Positions 29,044 through 39,988 of a stretch of 64,000 nucleotides of DNA are shown here, one piece after another (the first letter of the stretch is position 1; every line of letters starts with the position of its first letter). This DNA comes from CAZHEV01 sp964531335 [NCBI: uncultured bacterium] (GTDB taxonomy: Bacteria > Eisenbacteria > RBG-16-71-46 > CAZHEV01), in the NCBI GenBank assembly GCA_964531335.1, contig CAZHEV010000004.1, positions 62,001 to 126,000 of the forward strand. Reading direction: 5' to 3'. The notes under the pieces are model-generated. The model was not told where the DNA came from. It saw nothing but the letters and a program-made list of their open reading frames with translations, and made no database searches. The position numbers and the translations under genes are program-made.

Positions 29044-30849
29044 TTGCTGTTGGATAGAAAGACACTCGCTCCGCGCCGGATAGCGGTCGTTTTGCTTTCC
29101 GCGATGGTGCTTGCCTGCGCTTCCTGCGCTTACTACAACACCTTCTTCCTGGCAAAGAAGCACTACAAGCAGGCCGAGCGCTTCAGGTCGGAAAGACCGG
29201 ACGATCAGCCCACCTCGAGCGAGATAGCTTCTTATGAGAAATGCATAAAGCAGTGTTCGAAGGTCATCGCCGAGTACCCGAACAGCAAGTACGTGGACGA
29301 CGCGCTTTTCCTCATGGGCAAGAGCTATTATTACTGGGAGAGGTACGACGACGCGATGAAGTGGTTCGGTCGGCTCCAGGAGATCTACCCCCAGTCCGTG
29401 CACATCCGCGAGGCCCGGTTCCTGACCGCGCGGAGCCACCTGGCGCTGCGCGAGTACGTGGAAGCGGAGAACATCCTGACCCAGCTACTGAGCTCGCCCG
29501 GGGGAGAGGAGCTGGAGAAGGAGAGGATAATGTTCGCCCTCTCGGAAGTCGCGGTCAAGAGAGGCTACAGCGACGCCGCTGTGGCATATCTCAGGGCGCT
29601 TTTGGCCGGCGAGCCGCCGGACCGGCTTAAGTTGGAGGCGAACCTGGCCCTCGGTGACGTCTACTTCGAGAGGGGAGCCTATGACAGCGCGGCCATGAGC
29701 TACGAGATAGTATCCACGCGCTCCGGGAAGAAGGAGCAGAGAGTCGAGGCGCGAAAGAGGATGGGGCAGTCCTACCAGGCGAGGGGCGATTGCCGGGAGG
29801 CGCTGGACATATACTCCCAGCTCCTGCTGTCGGTGGAGAAGGAGTCGAGGGACAACAGGAAGAAGGATCCGCAGGAAGCCGCGTTGTTGCTGAGGATGGG
29901 CGAATGCCACAACTCGCTGGGCGAGCACGAAAGGGCGCTGGAGCTTTTCAGAAGGGTTATGGAGGACTTCCCTATGAGCTCCGTCGCCGCTGAAGCCGAG
30001 TTCCTCACCGGCTATACGTACGAGATGTACTACGAGGATCTCGAAAGGGCCAAGATATCTTACGACAGGGTGCCCACGCACTTCCAGAGGTCCGTCTATG
30101 TCGATGATGCCAAGAAGCGCTCCGCCGGGCTCGCCCAGTTGCAGCAATACTCAGGTGTCAAGGGCGAGCGCCCGGAGGAGGCCGAGGCCGAGGGGCTTTT
30201 CCTCTCCGCCGAGCTCAACCTCTTCCAGCTCAACAAGCCCGAGAAGGCTCTCGAGCTATATCGCGAGGTCGAATCCACCTATTCGGACGACCCACTGGCC
30301 CCGAAGGCGGCCTACGCAGCCGCCTGGGTGCTGATCAATAAGCTGGATATGAAGAGCGAAGGCATCGAGGAGTACAGGAGGATAGTGAAGGAGTATCCGT
30401 ACACCTCCTACGCGGACGGGTCCAGGCGCATTCTAGGCATGGAGTCCCTTGGTCTAATGATGCACGGCCCTCCGATCCCGAAAGGCTGGTCGCCACCGGA
30501 CTCGGCGAAGTTTGCCGCCGCTCTCCAGGCGGTATCCGCGGGTAGCGCCGCGGACACTTCGGTAACCGCGGCGCCGGACACCTCGGTAACGGGCGCCCGG
30601 CCGGACTCTACTAGGGCCGGGGTGCCGCCGGACAGCTCGCCGGTCCCCGCCCGCCCCGACTCGACGGGGGCTGGGGAGATGGCCTCCGACAGCTCCGGGG
30701 TCCCCGCCCGCCCCGACTCGACGGGGGCTGGGCAGATGGCCCCCGACAGCTCCGGGGTCCCCGCCCGCCCCGACTCGACGGGGGTTGGGCAGATGGCCCC
30801 CGATACCGGCTCGGCCGGGGGGACGGGGCGAAGGGGAGGCGGCTCATGA
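29044..30849 (+). CDS. TPR-repeat lipoprotein inside the pyr operon
   Basis: 601 residues: a lipoprotein-type signal ending 'VLACASC', then 'AYYNTFFLAKKHYKQAERF' and about eight TPR-like repeats in BamD/YbgF style ('YPNSKYVDDALFLMGKSYYY', 'YPYTSYADGSRRILGM'). The C-terminal 110 residues are rich in Pro, Ser, Asp and Thr and contain three 19-residue tandem repeats. It is probably anchored at the periplasmic face of the outer membrane. The start is TTG 29044; TTG 29050 fits GGAGGT (29035-29040) as well or better. It ends in an ATGA overlap with pyrK, so it is truly part of the pyr transcript, but its link to pyrimidine synthesis is unknown. Confidence 0.82.
   Translation: MLLDRKTLAPRRIAVVLLSAMVLACASCAYYNTFFLAKKHYKQAERFRSERPDDQPTSSEIASYEKCIKQCSKVIAEYPNSKYVDDALFLMGKSYYYWERYDDAMKWFGRLQEIYPQSVHIREARFLTARSHLALREYVEAENILTQLLSSPGGEELEKERIMFALSEVAVKRGYSDAAVAYLRALLAGEPPDRLKLEANLALGDVYFERGAYDSAAMSYEIVSTRSGKKEQRVEARKRMGQSYQARGDCREALDIYSQLLLSVEKESRDNRKKDPQEAALLLRMGECHNSLGEHERALELFRRVMEDFPMSSVAAEAEFLTGYTYEMYYEDLERAKISYDRVPTHFQRSVYVDDAKKRSAGLAQLQQYSGVKGERPEEAEAEGLFLSAELNLFQLNKPEKALELYREVESTYSDDPLAPKAAYAAAWVLINKLDMKSEGIEEYRRIVKEYPYTSYADGSRRILGMESLGLMMHGPPIPKGWSPPDSAKFAAALQAVSAGSAADTSVTAAPDTSVTGARPDSTRAGVPPDSSPVPARPDSTGAGEMASDSSGVPARPDSTGAGQMAPDSSGVPARPDSTGVGQMAPDTGSAGGTGRRGGGS
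30631..30801 (+). repeat. Three tandem 57-bp repeats inside the lipoprotein gene
   Basis: Units start at 30631, 30688 and 30745 and encode 19 residues each, roughly 'DSSGVPARPDSTGAGQMAP'. The second and third are nearly identical and the first is more diverged, so the array likely expands by slippage. It codes for a flexible linker-like tail. Confidence 0.85.
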
Positions 30850-31637
30850 AGGACTGCCGGGGCTATATCTTTGAGAACGCGGAGGTCGCCGAAGAGCTGC
30901 GCCTCCTGACCCTGGAGCTTCCGGATGTGTTCTCCACTCCGCTTCCAGGACAGTTCGTGAATCTGCGTTGCGGCGAAGGCACCGATCCTCTTCTCAGAAG
31001 ACCTTTCAGCGTCCATTTCTTCAAGGGTGGAGACAGCCCGCGCCTCGGGGTCCTGTATGCCCCCGTCGGCCGGTGGACCAGGCAGCTCGCCTCGCTTGGA
31101 AAGGGCCGCGAGGTCATGGCGCTGGGTCCTCTGGGAAAAGCGTTCTCCCCGGGAGATGAAGAGACCTCGATCCTCGTGGCCGGCGGCCGCGGGGTGGCGC
31201 CTCTGACCTTCCTCGCCGATGCGCTCGCCGGTGCCGGTGGTAACCCGGCGCCGCTGGTGGGCGCGCGGGCGGAGTCCGGCCTTTACTGGGCGGGTTCTTT
31301 TCCGCGAAGCAAAGTCAGCTTTATAACCGAGGACGGAAGCGCCGGAGCTCGCGGGCTGGTCACGGACCTGCTCGAGCGCAGGCTCGCCGAGACAGACGGC
31401 GGCGTCGCCGTGTACTGTTGCGGTCCGGTCAAGATGCTACGAAAGATCTGCGAGATGTGCCTCGAGCGCGGAGTGCCGTGCCAGGCTTCGGTGGAGACGG
31501 TATTCGCTTGCGGCTTGGGCGTGTGCAGAGGATGCGGCGTTCCAGGCGCGGGCCGGGATGCGCGATACCTCATGGCGTGCACGGACGGGCCGGTGCTGCG
31601 CGCCGAGGACGTCGACTGGGAGGAGTTCTCGCCATGA
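30846..31637 (+). CDS. pyrK: Dihydroorotate dehydrogenase electron-transfer subunit (PyrK)
   Basis: 263-residue flavin and iron-sulfur protein that lets PyrD pass electrons to NAD. The FAD-binding 'PLLRRPFSVHFFKGG' and NAD-binding 'ILVAGGRGVAPLTFLAD' parts are followed by the [2Fe-2S] Cys cluster 'ACGLGVCRGCGVP' with a later Cys in 'YLMACTDGPV'. The ATG overlaps the preceding stop, and its own stop overlaps the pyrD start, so translation is coupled. Confidence 0.95.
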   Translation: MKDCRGYIFENAEVAEELRLLTLELPDVFSTPLPGQFVNLRCGEGTDPLLRRPFSVHFFKGGDSPRLGVLYAPVGRWTRQLASLGKGREVMALGPLGKAFSPGDEETSILVAGGRGVAPLTFLADALAGAGGNPAPLVGARAESGLYWAGSFPRSKVSFITEDGSAGARGLVTDLLERRLAETDGGVAVYCCGPVKMLRKICEMCLERGVPCQASVETVFACGLGVCRGCGVPGAGRDARYLMACTDGPVLRAEDVDWEEFSP

Positions 31638-32593
31638 GCGGCTCGAGCGGGTCCCCGGACATAAGCACCCGGATAGGCGGGCTCGAGCTCAGAAGCCCCG
31701 TGCTGCTGGCTTCGGGCACGTGCGGGTACGGGCCGGACCTGGCGCGGGCCATCAGGATCGAGCGTCTGGGCGGGATCGTCACGAAGACGATAACCGTCTC
31801 GCCGCGCGCGGGGAACCCGCCGCCCCGGGTGGCGGAGACTCCGTCGGGGTTGCTCAACTCGATAGGCCTGGAGAACGTCGGCCTGAAGGGTTTCCTGGCC
31901 GAGGTGGCTCCGCGGCTGGACGAGCTTCCGACCGCGGTGGTCGTCAGCGCCGGTGGAGAGTCGATTGAGGAATACCTGAAGATCGTGCGCGCCCTGGCGA
32001 GCGTGGAGTGCGCGAGGGCTGTTGAGCTCAACATCTCCTGCCCGAATGTCGAGAAGGGAATGGCCTTCGGCTCGTCGCCTTCGCTTGCCCGGGAGTTGGT
32101 CGCCGCGTGCAGGGGCGAATGGCCCCGCGTATTGATAACTAAGCTGACGCCCAACGTGACGGATGTCGCCGGAGTCGCCGCCGCCTGCGAGGAGGCGGGC
32201 TCCGACGCCTTGACCGTCGCGAATACGTACCTGGGCATGAAGGTGGATATCGCCTCGAGGAGGCCCGCCCTCCGCCGCGGATGCGGCGGGCTGTCGGGGC
32301 CCGCTATCAGGCCGCTTGCGGTGGCGAAGGTGTGGGAGGTGTCGCGCGCGGTCAAGATCCCGGTCCTGGGGTCGGGGGGCGTCTGCACGGCGGAAGACGC
32401 GCTGGAGCACATAATCGCGGGGGCGTCGGCGGTGCAGGTAGGAACCGCCACTTTCGTGACGCCGGGCGCCGCGGAGTCTATAGTGAGCGGGATAGAGAGC
32501 TACTGCCGCGACGGCGGCGTGCCGTCGCTGAAGGCGCTCGTGGGAAGCTTGAGAATGGGGGACCGCACCGGCGAGTGCGGCGAGGAGGGATAG
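31634..32593 (+). CDS. pyrD: Dihydroorotate dehydrogenase, class 1B catalytic subunit (PyrD)
   Basis: 319-residue FMN enzyme oxidising dihydroorotate to orotate. The catalytic base Cys is in 'ELNISCPNVEKG', which together with adjacent PyrK marks class 1B. FMN-binding parts 'SGTCGYG', 'LITKLTPNVTD' and 'VLGSGGVCTAEDALEHI' are present. Starts with an ATGA overlap on pyrK. Length is normal. Confidence 0.95.
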   Translation: MSGSSGSPDISTRIGGLELRSPVLLASGTCGYGPDLARAIRIERLGGIVTKTITVSPRAGNPPPRVAETPSGLLNSIGLENVGLKGFLAEVAPRLDELPTAVVVSAGGESIEEYLKIVRALASVECARAVELNISCPNVEKGMAFGSSPSLARELVAACRGEWPRVLITKLTPNVTDVAGVAAACEEAGSDALTVANTYLGMKVDIASRRPALRRGCGGLSGPAIRPLAVAKVWEVSRAVKIPVLGSGGVCTAEDALEHIIAGASAVQVGTATFVTPGAAESIVSGIESYCRDGGVPSLKALVGSLRMGDRTGECGEEG

Positions 32594-32598
32594 GCGTC

Positions 32599-33333
32599 AT
32601 GGCGTCGATCGATCCCAAGGACAGACTGATTGTGGCGCTGGATGCCGGCTCGCACGGACGAATGGAGTCGCTCGTCGGCGCGCTCGCAGGCGAAGTGAGG
32701 ACGTACAAGATCGGCCTGGAACTATTCACCTCGGTCGGCCCCGAGGTAGTCTCCTCGCTCAGAGACAAGGGGATGAGCGTGTTCCTCGATCTGAAGCTGC
32801 ACGATATCCCGAGGACGGTCGAGAGGGCCGCGGCGGCCGTCGCGAGGCTCGGGGCGTCTATGACCACCGTACACGCCCTCGCGGGGCCGGACGCGGTGGC
32901 GGCGGCCAGGGAGGGGATCGAAAGCGCCGCGGGGCCGGGACCCGGCAGGCCGTTGCTCCTGGCAGTGACCCTTCTCACCAGTCACAGAGAGGAGGACCTG
33001 AAAGCTCTGTTCCCCGGCGACTGGGACATCGAGGAGAAGGTCCTGGAGCTGGCGGTCTCGGCTTCAAGGTCCGGCGCCGACGGAATCGTCTGCTCGCCCC
33101 TGGAGGTCGCGGCCGTCAAGAGCGCGTGCCCTGATGTCGTCGCGGTGACGCCCGGCGTGCGGATGGGCGAGGTGGAAGGCGATGATCAGCGCAGGACGGC
33201 ATCGCCCGCCGGGGCCGTCGCCGGCGGCGCCGACTACCTGGTGGTGGGAAGGCCGATCTGCGAGGCGGCCGACGCCGGAGCCGCGGCCCGGCGCGTGCTC
33301 GAGCAGATGAGAGCCGGGTTCGAACGGAGGTGA
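32599..33333 (+). CDS. pyrF: Orotidine 5'-phosphate decarboxylase (PyrF)
   Basis: 244-residue decarboxylase forming UMP from OMP. The catalytic block 'VFLDLKLHDIPRTVE' and the phosphate-binding 'DYLVVGRPICEA' are intact. GGAGGGA lies upstream of ATG 32599. Last recognised pyr gene; pyrE and carAB are not in the window. A decayed transporter gene begins right after its stop. Confidence 0.94.
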   Translation: MASIDPKDRLIVALDAGSHGRMESLVGALAGEVRTYKIGLELFTSVGPEVVSSLRDKGMSVFLDLKLHDIPRTVERAAAAVARLGASMTTVHALAGPDAVAAAREGIESAAGPGPGRPLLLAVTLLTSHREEDLKALFPGDWDIEEKVLELAVSASRSGADGIVCSPLEVAAVKSACPDVVAVTPGVRMGEVEGDDQRRTASPAGAVAGGADYLVVGRPICEAADAGAAARRVLEQMRAGFERR

Positions 33334-33357
33334 TGTCAGGCGGACCAAAAGACGCTG

Positions 33358-34197
33358 ATGCTCGTCATATTCGTCGTCGTCTACACGTATATCGTGGTGG
33401 ACAAGCGCCGCAGGGCCCACGGCATGGCCGCGGGCGCCCTCGCGGCGGCGTTGATCGGGGTCTTAGAGCCTGTCGATCTGATCAAGCTCGTCAACTGGAA
33501 CGTGATGGGCATATTCGCAGGCACTCTGGTCCTGACGGATCTGTTCGCTCAATCCAAGGTCCCTGCGCCGGCCGCAGGCCTGGCTGCTCGGTCTGGTGGC
33601 CCTGGGTCTGGCGATCTCGCCTGTCTTCGACCCCGAGTTCAAGTTCCTGGGCGGGACTCACACCATGGCCGTGGCGGTCGCCGGGCTGGTATGGAACCCG
33701 GCGTGGGGAATGAGGGGCGCCCCCCTCAGGCGATACGACTACAACACGACCCTCTTTCTCGCTTCGGTGTTCATCGTTGTCGGCGGGCTGGAGAAAAGCG
33801 GGCTCATTCATGACTTCGCGAGCTATGTCGCGGGGTTGTCCGCGGGAGAGCCCTACGTACTCTTCCTCCTGGTCGTGTGCGCGTCGGTGGCGATCTCTGC
33901 TTTTGTGTGCAACGTTCCGTACATCACTGCTATGATACCGGTATGATACCGGTGACTCACCAGGCCGCGCTCGATGTCGGGGTGGAGCCGCTGCTCATGG
34001 TTTTCGGTCTCGTGGTCGGGGCGTGCCTTGGAGGAAACATAACGCTGGTCGGCGCGAGCGCCAACATCGTGGCCATGGGAACACTGAGGCGGCAGGGCAA
34101 CGACGTCGGCTTCTGGGAGTTCGTCAAGATAGGCCTGCCCTTCACATTGGCTGCCACCGCCGCGGCCGCCGCGTTCCTATGGCTGGTTAGGGGATGA
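33358..34197 (+). pseudogene. Decayed ArsB/SLC13-type anion permease
   Basis: Membrane transporter remains in three frames. The first helix region ('MLVIFVVVYTYIVVDKRRR' and 'NWNVMGIFAGTLVLTDLFAQ') runs to about 33565. It then jumps to what should be the second half ('PQAWLLGLVALGLAISPVF') in another frame, so an internal stretch of roughly 130-150 residues compared with the family is missing. That frame stops at 33943 because TATGATACCGG is duplicated in tandem (33931-33941, 33942-33952). Removing one copy restores 'FVCNVPYITAMIPVTHQAAL' and the conserved 'GGNITLVGASANIVAMG'. The order of motifs fits ArsB/NhaD-like permeases; substrate unknown. A sequencing or assembly error cannot be excluded. 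Confidence 0.82.
33931..33952 (+). repeat. 11-bp tandem duplication causing a frameshift
   Basis: TATGATACCGG occurs twice in direct succession. One copy alone gives a continuous transporter frame; two copies shift it and create the stop TGA at 33942-33945 region. Confidence 0.85.
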
Positions 34198-34240
34198 GAT
34201 CGCCCGCCGGGGGAGCCTCCGGCGATGGAGCTTGAGATCG

Positions 34241-34642
34241 GTGACCAGCGAGTCGATTGACATTGGTAGGAGGTTGCTCGAGGAGCTGAGGAGGCATTAT
34301 CTCGAAGGAACGCCTCCGACGGTCCGGCTTTTCTGGGACAGCCCGCTGAGCGCCGAAGACGTGGACGCCGTTCGAAAGGAACCGAGGCTTTCATGGCTTC
34401 TCGCGTGGAAGGGCAAGATCTTCGACGAGGAGGGCGAGGGAGGCGAGCAATCGGTTCTCCCCAAGCCGCTGATCCTGGCGGTCACCTGGGGGCAGAACAA
34501 GCGCCTGGTAATGGAGCTGGCCGATATCCTTGACGCCCGGGCGGCGGAGCTGAAGAGGCTGCTCTCCAGGGAGAGAAAAGCCGACCCGGAGTTCTACAGG
34601 TGGGTCAAATCTTCCGAAATCACAAGCCGTTTGCTGACTTAG
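34241..34642 (+). CDS. Hypothetical protein, 133 aa
   Basis: I do not recognise this protein. It is soluble and charged, with a helical N-terminus ('SIDIGRRLLEELRRHYLEG'), a central 'LSWLLAWKGKIFDEEGEGGE', and a helical C-terminus ('LVMELADILDARAAELKRLL'). The GTG at 34241 has TGGAG ten bases upstream and is preferred to TTG 34232. It stands between the decayed transporter and the hpf promoter. Codon use looks like the neighbours, so it is probably a real gene. Confidence 0.6.
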   Translation: MTSESIDIGRRLLEELRRHYLEGTPPTVRLFWDSPLSAEDVDAVRKEPRLSWLLAWKGKIFDEEGEGGEQSVLPKPLILAVTWGQNKRLVMELADILDARAAELKRLLSRERKADPEFYRWVKSSEITSRLLT

Positions 34643-34682
34643 CGCGAAGTAGCGCCTTGCGCCGCGCTGTCTTCGGCTCCTC

Positions 34683-34712
34683 TTGACACGGCCGCGACGC
34701 CGGGGCTAGAAT
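34683..34712 (+). promoter_or_regulatory. Sigma-70 promoter of hpf (and perhaps lon)
   Basis: -35 TTGACA at 34683-34688, 18-base spacer, -10 TAGAAT at 34707-34712. The start would be near 34719, leaving a leader of about 197 nt before hpf. The leader contains a GGAGGTGAAC segment that resembles a ribosome site but opens no credible gene. Confidence 0.75.
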
Positions 34713-34915
34713 TTAGTTACAAGCCCGCTAGAGCGTTTGGAGGTGAACATCCACCAATTGAGAGCTGTTTTACTTGGCTCAGACGACCTGCGAACGGCAC
34801 GGCGGATATTTTCCGTCCCCCCTCAGCCGGCCCACCCTGGAATCCCCCGGACCTTGTCTTGTTCCGCCTTTCAGACGATGTCGTCCCACGGCGAGACCAG
34901 AAAGGAAGTGACAGC

Positions 34916-35281
34916 ATGCGCGTCAGCTATGCTTACGGCGACGTCCACAGAACGCCCGCCCTTCAGGATCACATCGATAAGAAGGTCGAGAAGGTCGAGA
35001 GGCTGGTCGCCAATACTTCTGAAGACATGGTGCATCTTCAAATCAAGATGGAGAAGGTCAACAAGAGGGAGCGCTATAGAGTCTCTTTGAATATCCATTT
35101 CCCGGGAAAGACGCTCCATGCTGAGGAGATTACCGGGAACACAATGACGTCCACAACCGAGGCCTTTGACGACCTCATCAGGCAGATCAAGGGCTACAAG
35201 CGCAAGCTGAGGGGGCGCCGGCACAACGAATTCAAGACCGTGCCGGCCTTCAGCGAGCCGGATGTCGGGGAAACCGTATAG
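34916..35281 (+). CDS. hpf: Ribosome hibernation promoting factor (HPF/RaiA family)
   Basis: 121 residues. The S30AE-type fold is seen in 'AYGDVHRTPALQDHIDKKVEKVERLV' and 'NIHFPGKTLHAEEITGNTMTSTTEAFDDLIRQIKGYKRKL'. It binds the decoding centre of idle 30S subunits. It is a short-form protein with a modest C-terminal tail, lacking the dimerisation domain of long HPF. AAAGGA lies nine bases before ATG 34916. The gene is followed by lon after 81 bases that include a strong GC stem (35309-35315 with 35322-35328). Confidence 0.92.
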   Translation: MRVSYAYGDVHRTPALQDHIDKKVEKVERLVANTSEDMVHLQIKMEKVNKRERYRVSLNIHFPGKTLHAEEITGNTMTSTTEAFDDLIRQIKGYKRKLRGRRHNEFKTVPAFSEPDVGETV

Positions 35282-35362
35282 AAGCGCCTTTCCCGCTGGC
35301 GGCGGGGGCCCGCCGCCCGGCCGGCGGGGTCCGGCGTATGCGAAGCAAGGAAGGGACTAGTC

Positions 35363-37804
<2,442 letters not shown>

Positions 37805-37895
37805 TCCGGAGAGCCCGCCGCTTGTACAGGGCCGCCCGCGCCCCCTTCATCTTCGATTTCCAGATGACATCAAAGCGTTTTACGCTTGATTCGGG

Positions 37896-37931
37896 AGCGC
37901 CGCACGGACCGCCGGGCGGTGCTTTGTCTTT
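37896..37931 (+). terminator. Rho-independent terminator after lon
   Basis: AGCGCCGC 37896-37903 pairs with GCGGTGCT 37916-37923 (one G-U) and is followed by TTGTCTTT. Another small stem (AAGCG/CGCTT, 37873-37887) precedes it. The T run runs into the -35 box of the next promoter. Confidence 0.7.
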
Positions 37932-37959
37932 GACCGGATCGCGGCCCGTGGTGTAGGAT
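37930..37959 (+). promoter_or_regulatory. Sigma-70 promoter of the NDP-sugar genes
   Basis: -35 TTGACC at 37930-37935, 18-base spacer, -10 TAGGAT at 37954-37959. The start falls near 37966, about 75 bases before the first gene. Confidence 0.65.
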
Positions 37960-38040
37960 CTATAGGTGCTTGACGACGGCGGCGGCGCTATCCTCGGCGC
38001 CGTTACGGGGATAACCGCGGTTGGGTATGGGGGCTGGAAT

Positions 38041-39003
38041 ATGAGAGTGCTTATTACGGGAATCACCGGCTTCGCCGGAAGCCATCTTGTAGACTACCTT
38101 CTGGGGGTGCGCGGAGTAGAGATACACGGCATCCAGAGATGGCGGAGCCGGACCGAGAACGTCGATCACGTGGTAGACAAGATCTCCATGTACGAGTGCG
38201 ATATGCGGGACGCGCACTCGGTCACCAACGTGATCAAGGAGGTCCGGCCCGATCGCATCTTCCACCTGGCCGCGCAGAGCCTGGTGCCGGCGTCCTGGAA
38301 GTCCCCGTCCGAAACCATAGGAACGAACGTACTCGGACAGCTCAACATTTTCGAAGCGGTGAGGAGAGTGGGCATAAATCCGAGGATCCAGATCGCGGGC
38401 TCGAGCGAGGAGTACGGCCTCGTTCTCGAGGACGAGCTCCCGGTCAAGGAGACGAATCCTCTGAGGCCCCTCAGCCCCTATGCGGTGAGCAAGGTCGCTC
38501 AGGACGTGATGGGCTACCAGTACTTCAAGAGCTTCGGGATGGAGATAGTGCGCACCCGCGCGTTCAACCACACCGGCCCCCGCAGGCCGCCGGTCTTCGT
38601 GTGCAGCGACTTCGCCAGGCAGCTTGTGCAGGTCGAGCTCGGACTCAGGGAGCCGGAGATCAGGGTGGGCAATCTCGACGCCAAGCGGGACTTCACGGAC
38701 GTCAGAGACATCGTCATCGGGTACTGGCTGGCCCTGGAGAAGGGGGAGAGCGGCCGGGTATACAACATCTGCTCCGGAAGCTGCTACAAGATCAGCGAGA
38801 TCCTGGACATGCTGATAGAGATCACGGGGGTGGACGTCAAGGTCACGCGCGATCAGATGCGTTTGCGGCCATCGGACGTCCCGGTGCTGCAAGGGGACAA
38901 CTCCCTGTTCGGTTCCCTGACGGGCTGGGAGCCCCGGATCGACTTCAAGAAAACCCTTACCGACCTCGTCGAGTTCTGGCGGAGGTCACTGGGCAAGAGT
39001 TGA
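38041..39003 (+). CDS. GDP-mannose 4,6-dehydratase-like SDR
   Basis: 320-residue extended short-chain dehydrogenase. NAD site 'TGITGFAGSHLVDYL', Ser-Glu in 'AGSSEEYG', the YxxxK pair in 'YAVSK', and the 'RAFNHTGPRR' substrate loop seen in Gmd and Rmd proteins. It likely acts on a GDP- or UDP-hexose in surface glycan synthesis. ATG 38041 is chosen because the nucleotide-binding strand starts there; an upstream TTG lies at the transcription start itself. The stop overlaps the next, related gene (TTGA). Confidence 0.85.
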   Translation: MRVLITGITGFAGSHLVDYLLGVRGVEIHGIQRWRSRTENVDHVVDKISMYECDMRDAHSVTNVIKEVRPDRIFHLAAQSLVPASWKSPSETIGTNVLGQLNIFEAVRRVGINPRIQIAGSSEEYGLVLEDELPVKETNPLRPLSPYAVSKVAQDVMGYQYFKSFGMEIVRTRAFNHTGPRRPPVFVCSDFARQLVQVELGLREPEIRVGNLDAKRDFTDVRDIVIGYWLALEKGESGRVYNICSGSCYKISEILDMLIEITGVDVKVTRDQMRLRPSDVPVLQGDNSLFGSLTGWEPRIDFKKTLTDLVEFWRRSLGKS

Positions 39004-39944
39004 AAACGCTTATCACCGGCGGGCGGGGCTTCGTCGGGACCCACCTGGCGAGGCTGCTCGAATCGAAAGGACATGAGGTACAGGCCCTGGATCTGGCGGG
39101 ACCTCCCGGGGAAACGCCTCATCACGAGTGCAACATCCTGGACTTCGACAGGCTGGTCGCCTTCTTCCGGGCCATCAAGCCGGACTGGGTGGTCCACCTG
39201 GCGGGGTGGAGCTCGGTGGGGACCTCCTTCAGGGATCCTACACGGGCCTTCGAGGTGAACGCCCAGGGGACGGTCAACGTTCTCGAGGCGGTCAGGGGCC
39301 TCGGCCTGGACTCGAAGATCCTCTTTGTCAGCTCGGGGGAGGTCTACGGCGCCTCGGAGACCGAGGCCCCCTTGACCGAGGAGTCCCCCGTCGCTCCCGT
39401 GAGCCCCTACGCGCTGGGAAAGGCGTGCGCGGAGCTGAGCTGCCTTTACTACGAGGGGATCGGGGGCGTCAAGCTGATCATAGCCAGGTCCTTCAATCAC
39501 ACCGGTCCGGGACAGACGGACGCCTTCGCCTTGCCGGCTTTCGCCAGGCAGGTGGCCGAGGCGGAGAAGGGGAAGAGAGAGCCCGTGCTGCGCGTGGGCA
39601 ACCTGGACGTGGTTCGCGATTTCATGGACGTCAGGGATATCGCGCGCGCTTATCACATCCTTCTGGAGGAGGGGAAGCCGGGTTCGCTGTACAACGTCTG
39701 CTCCAGCCGGCCGCACAGACTGAGAGATCTGGTCGACAAGCTGATATCCATGTCCGAGGTGCAGATGAGGATCGAGGTGGAGAGGGAGCGCTGGAGGGCG
39801 GCGGAGATCCCGGCCATCGTGGGCGACAACGCCCGCATGGCCCGGGACACCGGATGGCGCGCGGAGATCCCGATCGAGACCACCTTGAACGACCTGTTGG
39901 ACTATTGGCGCAAGAAGGTGAGCGCGCAGGGATCTCTTTATTGA
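39000..39944 (+). CDS. GDP-6-deoxy-mannose reductase-like SDR
   Basis: 314-residue extended SDR with 'TGGRGFVGTHLARLL', 'SSGEVYG', 'YALGK' and 'ARSFNHTGPGQTDAFALPAF', the last being typical of Rmd/Gmd proteins. It resembles the preceding gene throughout. The pair may be consecutive steps, dehydratase then reductase, as gmd-rmd in GDP-rhamnose synthesis; this is inferred from order. The TTG start overlaps the preceding stop. Confidence 0.82.
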   Translation: MKTLITGGRGFVGTHLARLLESKGHEVQALDLAGPPGETPHHECNILDFDRLVAFFRAIKPDWVVHLAGWSSVGTSFRDPTRAFEVNAQGTVNVLEAVRGLGLDSKILFVSSGEVYGASETEAPLTEESPVAPVSPYALGKACAELSCLYYEGIGGVKLIIARSFNHTGPGQTDAFALPAFARQVAEAEKGKREPVLRVGNLDVVRDFMDVRDIARAYHILLEEGKPGSLYNVCSSRPHRLRDLVDKLISMSEVQMRIEVERERWRAAEIPAIVGDNARMARDTGWRAEIPIETTLNDLLDYWRKKVSAQGSLY

Positions 39945-39988
39945 GCGGGCGCGCCGTTTAGTTCCAGCCTAGAGACCTGGAGGAATTG

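Noticed and set aside
33317-33330. tRNA-like GGTTCGAA segment
   Set aside because: It lies in the pyrF coding end and no acceptor, D or anticodon stems can be formed around it.
33358-34197. Reading the transporter region as two or three separate small genes
   Set aside because: The pieces join into one family in order once a single 11-bp duplication and an internal loss are accepted.
34737-35090. Open frame beginning at TTGGAGGTGAAC in the hpf leader
   Set aside because: It runs out of frame through hpf and its product is low-complexity without conserved features.
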